DNA of 64,000 nucleotides from Mesorhizobium sp. WSM4311 (GCF_002295115.1 NZ_NSFV01000001.1:62001-126000), one strand, 5' to 3'. Shown: positions 52,399 through 63,674, numbered from the stretch's first letter. A program made the numbers and translations. Notes: generated by a model from the letters alone, not told the origin.

Positions 52399-53405
52399 GC
52401 GAAGCGCAGCCTCTGGCCGATGCCTCTTTCTCCTGCCTTGGCGAGCATCGCCTTGCCCAGCGCAATGTCGGAGAGCGACAGGCCGCGATGCCAGAACAGG
52501 ATGGTCTCGTCGTCGCTCTGCCTGCCCGGCTTGAGGCCGGCGGCGATCTGGCCGAGCTCGGCATGCAGCGTTTTCTCGCTGAGCCGCCCGGTCTCGACAT
52601 GAGCGCGTAGCGAGCCGAACTTGCCGCCCTTGCACTGGCCCCAATCGTCGACGACCATCTTCTCCATGATGTCGGTCAGCGACAGCTCCACCGCGCTCAT
52701 CGTGCCATAGGGCACGACCAGCGCACCGGGCTTGATCCATTCGGTCTTGAGCAGCGGTTGTGGCTCCGGCAGCCGTGAGGCCTCGACGACGATGTCGGCG
52801 CCCTCGACGCAGCTTTTCCAGTCGGCTACGGCCGTGACCGCCTTGCCGAGATCGGCGGAGAGCTTGGCGGCAAAGCCGTCACGGCTTTCCGGGCGGCGCG
52901 AATGGACGCGGATTTCATCGAAGTCGAACAGATGGTCGAGCAGCCGCACGTTCCAGTAGGCGGTGCCGCGCGCGCCGACATGGGCCAGCACCCTCGAATT
53001 CTTGCGCGCCAGATGCTTGGCGCCGATCGCGGTGACCGCACCGGTGCGCATGTCGGTAATGACGGTGGCGTCGAGAATGGCGCGCGGCGTGCCGGTGCGT
53101 GGATCGAACAGATTGAGGATGCCGAATTCGGAGGGCAGGCCGTGCAGATAGTTGTCGACATAGTCGCCGACGATTTTCACGCCCGCCGTGTCGAGCGGCG
53201 CCACATAGCCGCGCAAGACATTGAAATGGCCATGGAAGGATGGGTCCGGTTCGAGATGAACGCGCGGCTCGATCACCGTCTGGCCCTTGCCCTGGGCGAC
53301 AAGGCCAGCCTCGACCGCCGCGATGACTTCGCCATCGGTCATGGCAAGCGCTTCAATGTCGAGGGCATTGAGATAGTCGATATAGATGGGCTTCATTTTG
53401 CGCAC
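52395..53405 (-). CDS. Ornithine cyclodeaminase/mu-crystallin family protein
   Basis: About 336 residues. NAD-binding Rossmann part: AHVGARGTAYWNVRLLDHLF (the usual GxGxQA becomes GARGTA), substrate part with FHGHFNVLRGYV and ATVITDMRTGAVTAIGAKHL. Family members are ornithine cyclodeaminase, ketimine reductase or pyrroline-2-carboxylate reductase. Coupled to the MIO-less lyase, it may oxidise or reduce an imino acid. Start GTG 53405 lies 7 bases after GAGG; ATG 53396 is the alternative. Confidence 0.88.
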   Translation of the reverse strand: MRKMKPIYIDYLNALDIEALAMTDGEVIAAVEAGLVAQGKGQTVIEPRVHLEPDPSFHGHFNVLRGYVAPLDTAGVKIVGDYVDNYLHGLPSEFGILNLFDPRTGTPRAILDATVITDMRTGAVTAIGAKHLARKNSRVLAHVGARGTAYWNVRLLDHLFDFDEIRVHSRRPESRDGFAAKLSADLGKAVTAVADWKSCVEGADIVVEASRLPEPQPLLKTEWIKPGALVVPYGTMSAVELSLTDIMEKMVVDDWGQCKGGKFGSLRAHVETGRLSEKTLHAELGQIAAGLKPGRQSDDETILFWHRGLSLSDIALGKAMLAKAGERGIGQRLRFA

Positions 53406-53515
53406 GCACTTTCCTCGATCACCCGCGCATCCCATAGCAGGCCGCGACGCGACACGAAAGTTTGTTGCGCCGTGTCTGGACGCCGCCGGCTAAATGCTGT
53501 TCAAACCGGACCGAA

Positions 53516-54949
53516 ATGACTGCCATTCCCGAGACCGAGACCTTGCCGGAAACGGCCACCAATGCACGGCGCGTGGCGCTAATCGTTGCCATCGCCTTCT
53601 TCATGCAACTGCTGGATTCGACGATCATCTCGACCTCGCTGCCGCAGATGGGCCAGTCTTTCGACGTGCCGGCGGTGGCGATGAGCATCGGCATCACCGT
53701 CTACATGCTGACCATGGCGGTGTTCGTGCCGCTGTCGGGCTGGCTCGCCGACCGTTTCGGCGCGCGCAACATTTTCCTCTTGGCCATCGCGCTGTTCACG
53801 CTGGCCTCGCTCGCCTGCGGTTTCTCGCAAAATCTGACCGAATTCGTTGCCGCACGTGCCGTGCAGGGGCTGGGTAGCGCGCTGATGACGCCGGTGGGCC
53901 GCATTCTCGTCCTGCGCAATGCGTCGAAATCCGAGCTGCTCAACGCCACCGCGCTGATCACCTGGCCGGCGCTGTTCGCGCCGGTGGTCGGTCCGGTGCT
54001 TGGCGGCTTCATCACCACCTATCTATCCTGGCACTGGAATTTCTTCATCAACATCCCGCTTGGGCTGATCGGGTTGGCGCTGGTCGCCCGCTTCATCCCG
54101 GGCGATCGCGAGGCGGACCCGAAGCCGCTCGACTGGCCGGGATTTTTCCTGACGTCGCTCGGGCTCGCCTGCCTGCTCTACGGTCTCGAGCGCATCGCGC
54201 ATCCCGAGGATGGCGTGCTGCCGACCACGGCGCTGATCACGGCGGGTGGCGTCATCGGCTGGCTGGCGGTGCGGCATCTGCGGCGCGCTCCGCATCCGCT
54301 GCTCGACCTCTCCTCGTTCAAGGTGTTGACCTTCGCCATCTCGACGCTTGCCGCTGGCACCATCTTCCGGGTGGCGATCAACGCCACGCCGTTCCTGCTG
54401 CCGCTATTGTTCCAGCTCGGCTTCGGCCTCTCGCCTGTCGATGCCGGCCTGATGATCCTGGCCTATTTCCTCGGCAATCTCGGCATGAAGACGGTGACGA
54501 CGCCGACGCTGCGGCGTTTCGGTTTCCGCCCGGTGATGGTGGTCAACGGCATCATCGCCTCGGCCTCGATCATGGCTTGCGGGGTGATCTCGCCGCAGAC
54601 GCCGCAGGCACTGGTGGTGGCGCTGATGCTGATCGCCGGCCTGTCGCGCTCGATGCAGTTCACCGCGCTCAACACGCTGGCCTTCGCCGATATCGACGCC
54701 GCGCAGCGAAGCTCCGCGGCGACGTTGTCCTCGATGCTGCAGCAGGTGGCGATGCTGTTCGGCGTCGCCGTGGCGGCGGCGATCCTCAACCTGTCGCAGA
54801 TCGCCAGGGCGCAACCGTCGCTCGACCTCGTCGATTTTCGAATCGCCTTTTTCGTGATCGGCACCATCGGGCTGGTGGCGGCGCTGCGTTTTCTGGTGCT
54901 GCCGCCAGCTGCGGGCGCCGAGGTTTCCGGCCACGCGCCGGGGAATTGA
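53516..54949 (+). CDS. MFS drug exporter, EmrB/QacA (DHA2) type
   Basis: A 477-residue polytopic transporter with about 14 helices. Motif A GWLADRFGARNIFLLAIALF and motif C region PALFAPVVGPVLGGFITTYL with WHWNFFINIPLG are classic DHA2. It likely exports a hydrophobic or cationic compound by proton antiport. No EmrA partner gene adjoins. Weak ribosome-binding site. Confidence 0.9.
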   Translation: MTAIPETETLPETATNARRVALIVAIAFFMQLLDSTIISTSLPQMGQSFDVPAVAMSIGITVYMLTMAVFVPLSGWLADRFGARNIFLLAIALFTLASLACGFSQNLTEFVAARAVQGLGSALMTPVGRILVLRNASKSELLNATALITWPALFAPVVGPVLGGFITTYLSWHWNFFINIPLGLIGLALVARFIPGDREADPKPLDWPGFFLTSLGLACLLYGLERIAHPEDGVLPTTALITAGGVIGWLAVRHLRRAPHPLLDLSSFKVLTFAISTLAAGTIFRVAINATPFLLPLLFQLGFGLSPVDAGLMILAYFLGNLGMKTVTTPTLRRFGFRPVMVVNGIIASASIMACGVISPQTPQALVVALMLIAGLSRSMQFTALNTLAFADIDAAQRSSAATLSSMLQQVAMLFGVAVAAAILNLSQIARAQPSLDLVDFRIAFFVIGTIGLVAALRFLVLPPAAGAEVSGHAPGN

Positions 54950-55039
54950 AAATCGGATTTTCTCGCCTGATGCGGAGATAAATTCCGCCTCATCCTTTCG
55001 CCTTGATGCGGCACTTTCGCGAATGGCTGCGATGGCGAA

Positions 55040-55095
55040 ATCGATTGCCAAAAATGCAGGAGTTTCCGGGCATTGCGCCAGTTTTGGCAATCGAT
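55040..55095. repeat. 14-bp perfect inverted repeat upstream of ribose-type ABC operon
   Basis: ATCGATTGCCAAAA (55040-55053) and TTTTGGCAATCGAT (55082-55095), 28 bases apart, in the 271-base gap before the permease at 55221. Could be paired half-sites of a repressor or a large RNA hairpin. Confidence 0.8.
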
Positions 55096-55162
55096 GCGTC
55101 CACTCGGCGAATTTCGGCATAAGGCCGCGTTCTGAACGCGGATTCGTTTGACGAACTAGCTC

Positions 55163-55175
55163 AGAGCCGATTAGC
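55163..55175 (+). repeat. 13-bp direct repeat, copy 1
   Basis: AGAGCCGATTAGC; an identical copy lies at 62106-62118, so the two flank the ribose-type ABC operon. A looser relative, AGAGCAGATGGGTTAGCCC, lies at about 56207. Confidence 0.6.
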
Positions 55176-55220
55176 TTTTGCTTTCGGGATGGCAGCGCTG
55201 CCATCGGGGCGAATGCAGAC

Positions 55221-56207
55221 ATGAATGCGATCGGCTGGCTAAATCTCAGGAGCCTGAATCAGGAAGGCATTGTCTTTGCCATCGCAGTGGTGCTGTTTGT
55301 TGCAGCTGCCATCGGCCTGCCGGGCTTCATCGACGCCAACAACCTCGTCGCCATCGTCAGGTCGGTGTCGGTGCTGGGCATATTGGCGCTAGGCATGGCG
55401 GTCGTCATCATCGGCCGCGGCATCGACCTGTCGGCCGTGGCGATCATGGCGATGTCGGTTGCCTGGTATCTGCAACTGCTCAACACCGGAACCTCGGACG
55501 GGCTGGCCTTCGCCTATGTGCTGGCCGGCGTGCTCGCCATCGGCCTGCTCAACGGCTTTCTCGTCGCCTATGCCGACGTGCCGGCGATCTTCGTGACGCT
55601 GGCGACCGGCTCCTTCGTCTTCGGCTATGTGCGCTCGCAACTGATCACGCAGGACGCCGTGCCGGTGCCGCAGGGCCATTGGGTCGAGCTGCTTGGCGGC
55701 CTGCGCTTCCTCGACATCCCGATCGAGGTGTTCGTCTTCGCCGGGCTGGCTTTCCTGCTCTTCCTGTTCCTGCGCTACACCAAATGGGGCCGCTACATCT
55801 ATTTCGCCGGCGACAATCCGGTCGCCGCGCGCAACATCGGCGTTCCGGTGCGGCCGATGCTGGTGCTGCGCTACGTGCTCTCCGCTTTCGTCGCGCTGAT
55901 CGCCGGCCTGCTGACCGCGGCCAGCCTGCATTCGATCAACACCCGCATCGTCAATTCGACGCTGCTCTACGACATCGTGCTGGTGGCGGTGATCGGCGGC
56001 ATCGGCCTGTCGGGCGGCAGGGGCGGGGTGCGCAATGTGCTGGTGGGGGCGGCGCTGATCGGCATCCTGCTCAACGCCATGACCATCATCGACATTCCGC
56101 TGCTCTACCAGAACCTCATCAAGGCGGCGATCCTGCTTGGGGCCATCATCGTCGACGGCATCATCAATCCGCGCGACGAACAGACCGCACAACAGGGCGA
56201 CATTTAG
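55221..56207 (+). CDS. ABC permease, ribose type (RbsC-like)
   Basis: A 328-residue permease with 8-10 hydrophobic segments and the RbsC signatures LGMAVVIIGRGIDLSAVAIM, GLLNGFLVAYADVPAIFVTL and GGIGLSGGRGGVRNVLVGAA. First gene of an operon that also has a binding protein, a fused second permease and an RbsA-type ATPase. Two permeases imply a heterodimeric channel. Confidence 0.9.
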   Translation: MNAIGWLNLRSLNQEGIVFAIAVVLFVAAAIGLPGFIDANNLVAIVRSVSVLGILALGMAVVIIGRGIDLSAVAIMAMSVAWYLQLLNTGTSDGLAFAYVLAGVLAIGLLNGFLVAYADVPAIFVTLATGSFVFGYVRSQLITQDAVPVPQGHWVELLGGLRFLDIPIEVFVFAGLAFLLFLFLRYTKWGRYIYFAGDNPVAARNIGVPVRPMLVLRYVLSAFVALIAGLLTAASLHSINTRIVNSTLLYDIVLVAVIGGIGLSGGRGGVRNVLVGAALIGILLNAMTIIDIPLLYQNLIKAAILLGAIIVDGIINPRDEQTAQQGDI

Positions 56208-56234
56208 AGCAGATGGGTTAGCCCATCTTGCTCG
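56208..56234 (+). other. Stem-loop after first permease gene
   Basis: GAGCAGATGGG/CCCATCTTGCTC with one bulge and TTAG loop, directly after the TAG stop. No T-run; a processing or stability element rather than a terminator. Confidence 0.5.
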
Positions 56235-56294
56235 GGGTACCCGGCGCGATCGCGACGATCGGCCGGCAATGAAAACCGAACCAGAGGACGTGAC

Positions 56295-57320
56295 ATGAGA
56301 CTGATCAAGACACTTATGGTCGCCGCAACGGCGCTCGCCGTTACCGCCTTCGTGGCGCCGACCTTCGCCGCCGACGATCCGGGTCCGGCGGCCTACGCAC
56401 AGGCGCTCAAGGGCAAGCGCGTCATGCTGGTGCCGCTGGCGATGGGCTTCGATCTGGCACAAGGCTGGGCGCACTATCTGAAGAAGGAGGTCGAGGCCTG
56501 GGGCGGCACGTTCGAGACGCGCGATCCAAACTGGGTGGTCGATGCCGGCGCGCAGGCGATCACCGACGCCATCTCGTCGGACACCAGGCCCGACGTGTTG
56601 ATCATCCACGCCCCGGACCTCAACTCCTATTCCAAGCTGATGAAGAAGGCGCAGGCCGCCGGCACCTATGTGCTTCTGGTCGACAATCCCGCCAATTTCC
56701 CGGCCGATGCCTTTGTCGGCAGCGACTGGGACCGGCTGGGCCAGCTCGAGGCCGAAGCGGCGATCAAGGGCTGCGGCGAGAATTCTTCCAAGAAGATCGG
56801 CCTGGTGCAGGGCGACCAGGCGAACTCTTCCAGCCTCTACCAGTATGCCGGCATCATGAAGGTGCTGGACAAGCATCCCGACTTCAAGGTGGTGGCCAAG
56901 CCCGACTCCAACTGGGACGCGACGACCTCGCGCAACGTGACGACGACGATGCTGCAGCAGAACCCGGACATCTGCTCGATCATCGATTTCTGGGACGGTG
57001 ACGCCACCGGCGCATCCGCCGCGATCCGCGACGCCAAGCTCGACGGCAAGGTGTTCCTGGTCACCACCGGCGGTGGCGAAAAAGCCGCGGATTGCGACAA
57101 GCTCGCCGACGGCACCTATGGCGCCGTGGTGATGACCGAGCTTGCCCGCCAGTCGGGCGACATGAACGCCATCATCAAGTTCCTGCTGCAGAGCGGCCAG
57201 CCGGCCGGCACCTCGCACACCTACATCTACACGCTGGAGAAGGCGACGACCAAGGCTGACCTGAAGCCCGACAGCTGCTGGGATTTGAAGGCGCTGCAGG
57301 CCGAAGCGGCGGCGAAGTAA
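56295..57320 (+). CDS. Sugar-type ABC binding protein (periplasmic binding protein 1/ribose class)
   Basis: A 341-residue exported protein: signal peptide to about residue 26 (MVAATALAVTAFVAPTFAAD), then a type-1 fold with KRVMLVPLAMGFDLAQGWAH, RPDVLIIHAPDLNSYSKLMK and SIIDFWDGDATGASAAIRDA. Resembles ribose/rhamnose binders, but the ligand is unknown. Middle of the operon. Confidence 0.88.
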   Translation: MRLIKTLMVAATALAVTAFVAPTFAADDPGPAAYAQALKGKRVMLVPLAMGFDLAQGWAHYLKKEVEAWGGTFETRDPNWVVDAGAQAITDAISSDTRPDVLIIHAPDLNSYSKLMKKAQAAGTYVLLVDNPANFPADAFVGSDWDRLGQLEAEAAIKGCGENSSKKIGLVQGDQANSSSLYQYAGIMKVLDKHPDFKVVAKPDSNWDATTSRNVTTTMLQQNPDICSIIDFWDGDATGASAAIRDAKLDGKVFLVTTGGGEKAADCDKLADGTYGAVVMTELARQSGDMNAIIKFLLQSGQPAGTSHTYIYTLEKATTKADLKPDSCWDLKALQAEAAAK

Positions 57321-57395
57321 GCCACGCGGTCGAATAGACTCCATGAGGTGGCCGGATCAGTTCGGCCACCTCTTTCTCTTGATCAACGGCTGCCA

Positions 57396-59519
57396 ATGTC
57401 CTTTCGCGAACGCCTGCAGTCCTGGCGCTACAATCTCGTGCCCGACCATCTGGTCGGCGAGATCCTGACCAAACGCTGGACCGACAACGCCATTCCGTTC
57501 CTGGCGCTGGTGGTGACATTGGCGAGTTTCGGCTCGATCATTCCCGGCTTCTTCAAGCTGAACGCGCTGCAGGAATCGACCCGCCAGCTCGGCGAGTTCT
57601 CCATGGTCGTCACCGGCATGACGGTGGTGATGCTGGGCGGCGGCATCGACCTGTCGGTCGGCTCGATCTTCGCGCTGTCCTGCTTCTCCGCCGTCTATGT
57701 CTTCTTCATCCTCGAACAGTCGATCTGGCTGGCGATGGCCGCCTCGCTCGCCACCGGCCTGATTTTCGGCGCCATCAACGGCTACCTCGTCGGCTACCTC
57801 AGGCTGCGCGCCTTTCTCACCACGCTGGTCACCTTCATCTTCGGCCGGGCGCTGTTCGACATCCTGGTCACCACCTATGCCGCCGACGTGCAGCTCTCGA
57901 CCGCCACCTCGGACGTGCTCGACTTCATCGGCGACAGCACTTTCTGGGGCCTGTCGGTCTCGGTGTGGCTCGCCATCATCCTTGCCATCGTCACCCATAT
58001 CGCGCTGACGCGCTCGCGGCCGGGCTGGCATGTGCTGGCGGTCGGCGGCTCCCGGCGCTCGGCGCACAATGCCGGCATCCGCGTGCGCCGCACCGTGTTC
58101 ATGACCTATGTCTTCTCCGGTTTCTGCGCTTCGATCGGCGGTTTTCTCATCGCCTGCCGTTTGAGCGGGGCAGGGCCGGGCACCGGCCTCAACCTCGAGA
58201 TCATGGCGCTGACGGCGGCGGTGGTCGGCGGCGTCAGCCTGGGCGGCGGGCGCGGCTCGGTGATCAAGGGGTTGATGGGCGCCATCATCGTCTTGACCAT
58301 GACCAACGGGCTGATCCGGCTGGGCTACGGCACCGGCACCAACCAGATGGTGCTCGGCATCATGCTGGCGGTGGCGGTGACCATCGACATCCGCTGGCTG
58401 AAGAACCGCCATAAGGTGCTGAACGAGGTCTATGTCGCGCCGGTCTACCTCAAGATGGGCGAGACACAGTCGGCGGTACCGGACTCCGGCACGCCTTACG
58501 AACTCGACAACCGGCTGTCGGCGGCCGACCATATCGGGCTTGGCGAACTGGAGGGGCCGGAGGATGTCATCCTCGACCGCGACGACCATCTCTATTGCGG
58601 CACCCGCCATGGCGAGATCGTCCGCTTCTTCGCGCCGGACTATGTCAGGTCGGAAGTGTTCGCCCATATTGGCGGCTTCCCGCTGGGCCTGGCCTTCGAC
58701 AAGTCAGGCAATCTGATCAGCTGCGTTGGCGCCATGGGGCTCTATTCCGTCTCGCCGCAGCGGGAAGTAAAACGCCTGTCGGCCGAGACCGCGCGCTCCT
58801 GGACCTCGATCGTCGACGATGCGCGGCTGCGCGATCCCAACGATTGCGACATCGCTCCCGACGGGCGCATTTATTTCACCGACTCGACCAAGCGCTACGA
58901 CGCCCATGATTGGGCGCTGGACTCGATCGAGAACCGCGCCACCGGGCGGCTGCTGGTCTACGACCCCAGGGACGGGTTGACGAAGACCCTGCTCGACGGC
59001 TACCGCTACACCAACGGCGTGTGCATGGCGCATGACGGCAAATCGCTGTTCTTCGCCGAAAGCTGGGCCTGCCGCGTGCATCGCTACTGGCTGGAAGGGC
59101 CGAAGGCCGGCACCGCCGAATGCGTCATCCGCGACATGCCGGGCTATCCCGACAACATCAACCGCGCTTCCGACGGCAATTACTGGATGGCGTGGCTCGG
59201 CATGCGCACGCCGAGCTTCGACCTGTCGCTGCGCCATCCCGACATGCGCAAGCGCATGACGCGCCGGCTGCCGCAGGACGAGTGGCTGTTTCCCAACATC
59301 AACACCGGCGGCGTGGTGAAATTCAACCAGAAGGGCGGCATCGTCGAGGCGCTGGGCGACCTTTCCGGCGCCGCGCATCCGATGGTTACCTCGATGCGCG
59401 AACACAAGGGCTACCTCTTCGTCGGCGGCATCCTCAACAACCGCGTCGGCCGCTACAGGATTTCAGGCGCCGATCCGAACTGGACCAGCCCGGCTTCCTA
59501 TTGGGGAGCAAAGCCATGA
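57396..59519 (+). CDS. Fusion: RbsC-like ABC permease + strictosidine-synthase/SMP-30-like propeller
   Basis: A 707-residue fusion. Residues about 1-340 are a complete RbsC-type permease (MVVTGMTVVMLGGGIDLSVG; GVSLGGGRGSVIKGLMGAI). After a linker (about 340-375), residues 375-707 are a six-bladed beta-propeller of the strictosidine-synthase/APMAP class: GPEDVILDRDDHLYCGTRHG, DIAPDGRIYFTDSTKRYD (about 485-502), RLLVYDPRDG, YWLEGPKAGTAE and PGYPDNINRASDGNYWMAW. No frameshift or internal stop separates them. Both ends of RbsC-type permeases are cytosolic, so the propeller probably acts as a lactonase/esterase at the channel mouth (inference). Confidence 0.88.
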   Translation: MSFRERLQSWRYNLVPDHLVGEILTKRWTDNAIPFLALVVTLASFGSIIPGFFKLNALQESTRQLGEFSMVVTGMTVVMLGGGIDLSVGSIFALSCFSAVYVFFILEQSIWLAMAASLATGLIFGAINGYLVGYLRLRAFLTTLVTFIFGRALFDILVTTYAADVQLSTATSDVLDFIGDSTFWGLSVSVWLAIILAIVTHIALTRSRPGWHVLAVGGSRRSAHNAGIRVRRTVFMTYVFSGFCASIGGFLIACRLSGAGPGTGLNLEIMALTAAVVGGVSLGGGRGSVIKGLMGAIIVLTMTNGLIRLGYGTGTNQMVLGIMLAVAVTIDIRWLKNRHKVLNEVYVAPVYLKMGETQSAVPDSGTPYELDNRLSAADHIGLGELEGPEDVILDRDDHLYCGTRHGEIVRFFAPDYVRSEVFAHIGGFPLGLAFDKSGNLISCVGAMGLYSVSPQREVKRLSAETARSWTSIVDDARLRDPNDCDIAPDGRIYFTDSTKRYDAHDWALDSIENRATGRLLVYDPRDGLTKTLLDGYRYTNGVCMAHDGKSLFFAESWACRVHRYWLEGPKAGTAECVIRDMPGYPDNINRASDGNYWMAWLGMRTPSFDLSLRHPDMRKRMTRRLPQDEWLFPNINTGGVVKFNQKGGIVEALGDLSGAAHPMVTSMREHKGYLFVGGILNNRVGRYRISGADPNWTSPASYWGAKP

Positions 59520-60570
59520 TCCTCGATCCGATCCTGGACATGTTTCGCGGCAAGGCGGTCACCATCCCACCGCTGGATGGCGCTTTCCGGCCCAACACGC
59601 GGCTGGACGATGCATCGTCGTTTGCCGAGCTGAGCGAGCCTGACAATCTACTGGCCTGCGGTGATCGGCTGCTCGCCTCCAGCGGCAACGCAGTCTATTC
59701 GCTTGCCGCCGGAGCCGAGCCCAAGGTGATCGAGACCTTTCCGTCGCCCATCACGGCGCTGGCCGGGTCGCCATCGGGCGAACTCACGGTGGCACTGGAA
59801 AGCGGCAAGCTGCTGGTATCAGGCAAGGAGCTTTCGCTGCCGGGTGATCTCAGCTGCATCACAGCACTTGCCTATGCCGAAGACGGCACGCTGTGGCTGG
59901 CCAATGGTTCGGCCGAACATGCGCCCTCGCAATGGGCGGCCGATCTGATGAAGAAGGGTGCGTCCGGTTCGCTTTGGAAACGCGACGCGACGGGCCGCGA
60001 ATTCCGCAAGGTGGCCGGCGATCTCGCCTTTCCCCATGGGCTCCACCTAATCGGCAGTGACGTGCTGGTCAGCGAAAGCTGGCGCCATCAGCTCATCCGC
60101 TTCGACGGCGCTGCGGGCAGCCGTTCAACCGTGCTCACGCATCTGCCCGGCTATCCCGCGCGGCTTTCTCCGGCCGGCGATGGCGGCGCCTGGCTGGCGC
60201 TGTTTGCGCCGCGCAACCGGCTGATCGAATTCGTTCTGCAGGAAACGCACTACCGGCAGGATATGATCGACCAGGTGCCGCCGGCCTACTGGATCGCGCC
60301 GGCGCTGGCTTCCAACCGCAGCTTCCTCGAGCCGCTGCAATGCGGTGGCATCCGCACCATGGGCATCCACAAGCCGTGGTCGCCGAGCCGCTCCTACGGT
60401 CTGGTGGTCAGGCTCGACGCAGAGATGCAGCCGCAATTCAGCCTGCACAGCCGCGCCAACGGCACACGCCACGGCATCTGCAGCGTGACGGAAAAGGCCG
60501 GCCGGCTGTTCATCGCCTCCAAGGGCGGCGACTGCGTTCTGGCTGTCGACCTCGCTTCGGGAGGTTTTTG

Positions 60571-60571
<1 letters not shown>
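59516..60571 (+). CDS. Second SMP-30/strictosidine-synthase-like protein
   Basis: A 351-residue soluble propeller protein without signal peptide, overlapping the fusion gene by 4 bases (ATGA). Repeated blade motifs: GDLSCITALAYAEDGTLWLA, FPHGLHLIGSDVLVSESWRH, HLPGYPARLSPAGDGGAWLA. It is a divergent relative of the propeller fused to the permease (PGYP-x and WLAL blocks align). Metal ligands cannot be confirmed by eye. Probably a lactonase or esterase acting on the imported compound. Confidence 0.8.
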
Positions 60572-62067
<1,496 letters not shown>

Positions 62068-62105
62068 GATGCTGGCTGGTGCGTACGTCGAAAACTGAAT
62101 CAGAA

Positions 62106-62118
62106 GAGCCGATTAGCC
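62106..62118 (+). repeat. 13-bp direct repeat, copy 2
   Basis: AGAGCCGATTAGC, identical to 55163-55175. Confidence 0.6.
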
Positions 62119-62178
62119 ACCTTTGCTCGAGACCTGATTCGACGACCTGATCCATCGGTTCAACGAAGGAAAAACGCC

Positions 62179-62586
62179 ATGGCCACCACAAGACTGCTCA
62201 GCGATGCCGAGGTCGAAAAAATCCCGGCGGTGAAGGCCGTGTTCGACGATATCAGGGCGACGCGCAAGTCGGATTTCGTCAACAATTTCTGGCGCGGGCT
62301 GGCCAATGATCCGGCGTCGCTGAAGCGGGTGTGGGAACAGCTGAAGGCGGTGATGGTGGCGGACAGCGCCATCGATCCGCTGACCAAGGAAATGATCTAC
62401 ATCGCGGTGTCGACCGCCAATGGTTGCTCCTACTGCGTCCACTCGCATACGGCGGCGGCCCGGGCCAAGGGCATGACCGACGCGCAGCATGGCGAACTTA
62501 TCTCGATCATCGGGCTCGCCGGCCAAACCAACCATCTGGTGACGGCGATGCAGATCCCGGTCGATCCGCAATTCGAGGTGAAGTGA
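62179..62586 (+). CDS. AhpD/carboxymuconolactone-decarboxylase family protein
   Basis: A 135-residue helical protein with the AhpD-type redox motif NGCSYCVHSH (Cys83, Cys86, His90). The family covers peroxidase-linked disulfide reductases and decarboxylases; the intact CxxCxxxH favours a thiol redox role. ATG follows GAAGGAAAAACGCC. It lies 111 bases after the ABC ATPase gene, possibly in the same transcript. Confidence 0.9.
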   Translation: MATTRLLSDAEVEKIPAVKAVFDDIRATRKSDFVNNFWRGLANDPASLKRVWEQLKAVMVADSAIDPLTKEMIYIAVSTANGCSYCVHSHTAAARAKGMTDAQHGELISIIGLAGQTNHLVTAMQIPVDPQFEVK

Positions 62587-62825
62587 GCTTTTCGCGCGCC
62601 GTCACAAGATTGTGAGCGCGGCCAATGTGTCGCGCACCGGCGGTAAGTGGCTGAAATCTTTTCGGTTTCCGCGTTGCGGCGCGTGCCTCCAGCGCTCTTC
62701 GACGACCGTTGCCTGCAATTGCGCGGTTTATCCCGGCCGCTGTTAAGGAAGTGACATGGAACGGCACTAAGGAAGCCCCATGCGATGCCGCTTGCCTGGG
62801 GCGCGGCTCGTATGGTGGAGCCGGC

Positions 62826-63674
62826 ATGAAAATCGTTCAGATTACAGACACCCATTTCAGTCCGACCAAGCCGCATTTCAACGGCAATTGGGCACCGCTC
62901 GCCGCCTGGATCGAGCAGAGCGGCGCCGACCTTGTCATCCACACCGGCGACCTCAGTGTCGACGGTGCCGACAAGGATGACGATATCGCCTTCTGCATGG
63001 ATCTGATGCGGGAAATCTCCACCCCGATGCTGCTGGTGCCCGGCAATCACGATGTCGGCCACCTGCCGGGTTCGTTGCAGCCGGTCAATGCCGGGCGCCT
63101 TGAGCGCTGGCGCCGGCTGGTTGGGCACGACTACTGGATGGGGGATGCAGGGAGATGGCGCCTCATCGGCCTCGACAGCCTGCTGATGGGCTTCGACGAT
63201 GCGGAGGAGGAGGCGCAGTTCGACTGGCTGCGCAGCGCGCTGGAAAGCCGCGGCGGCCGGCGCGTCGCGCTGTTCGCCCACAAGCCGCTGTTCGTCGATG
63301 CGCCCGGCGAGGGCGATACCGGCTACTGGAGCGTCAGGCCGGCGCAGCGCCAGCGCCTCTACGATCTGATCGCCGCGCACGATGTCGCGCTGTTCGCAAG
63401 CGGCCACCTGCACCGGGCATGGCAAGGCCACTACGAAAGCACGTCGCTTGTATGGGGGCCGTCGGCCGCCTTCGTGGTCGGTGACATGGAGCGCGACATG
63501 CCGGGCGAACGGCTGCTTGGCGCCGTCATCCATCAACTCGGGCATCAATTCGGCGACACCGTCGCCAGCGAGATTGTCGCCATACCCGGCATGACGGCTT
63601 ACGTCCTCGATGACGTGGTGGCCGAGGTCTATCCGCACGAGGCGCACAAGGTTCGAAAGCGGGTGGCGTCATGA
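62826..63674 (+). CDS. Metallophosphoesterase (CpdA-like)
   Basis: A 282-residue calcineurin-like phosphoesterase: D8-T-H10 in QITDTHFSP, GD at 41-42 in HTGDLSVDG, GNHD at 73-76, and GHLHRAW further on, all metal ligands present. Class III cyclic-nucleotide phosphodiesterases such as CpdA have this layout; a glycerophosphodiesterase is the other possibility. Overlaps the next gene, a sugar/glycerol-3-phosphate-type ABC ATPase, by 4 bases, favouring a phosphodiester catabolic role (inference). Confidence 0.88.
   Translation: MKIVQITDTHFSPTKPHFNGNWAPLAAWIEQSGADLVIHTGDLSVDGADKDDDIAFCMDLMREISTPMLLVPGNHDVGHLPGSLQPVNAGRLERWRRLVGHDYWMGDAGRWRLIGLDSLLMGFDDAEEEAQFDWLRSALESRGGRRVALFAHKPLFVDAPGEGDTGYWSVRPAQRQRLYDLIAAHDVALFASGHLHRAWQGHYESTSLVWGPSAAFVVGDMERDMPGERLLGAVIHQLGHQFGDTVASEIVAIPGMTAYVLDDVVAEVYPHEAHKVRKRVAS

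Noticed and set aside
55389..57344. A 651-codon open frame on the minus strand
   Set aside because: It is antisense to two well-supported ABC transporter genes and has no domain; long antisense frames are expected at this GC content.
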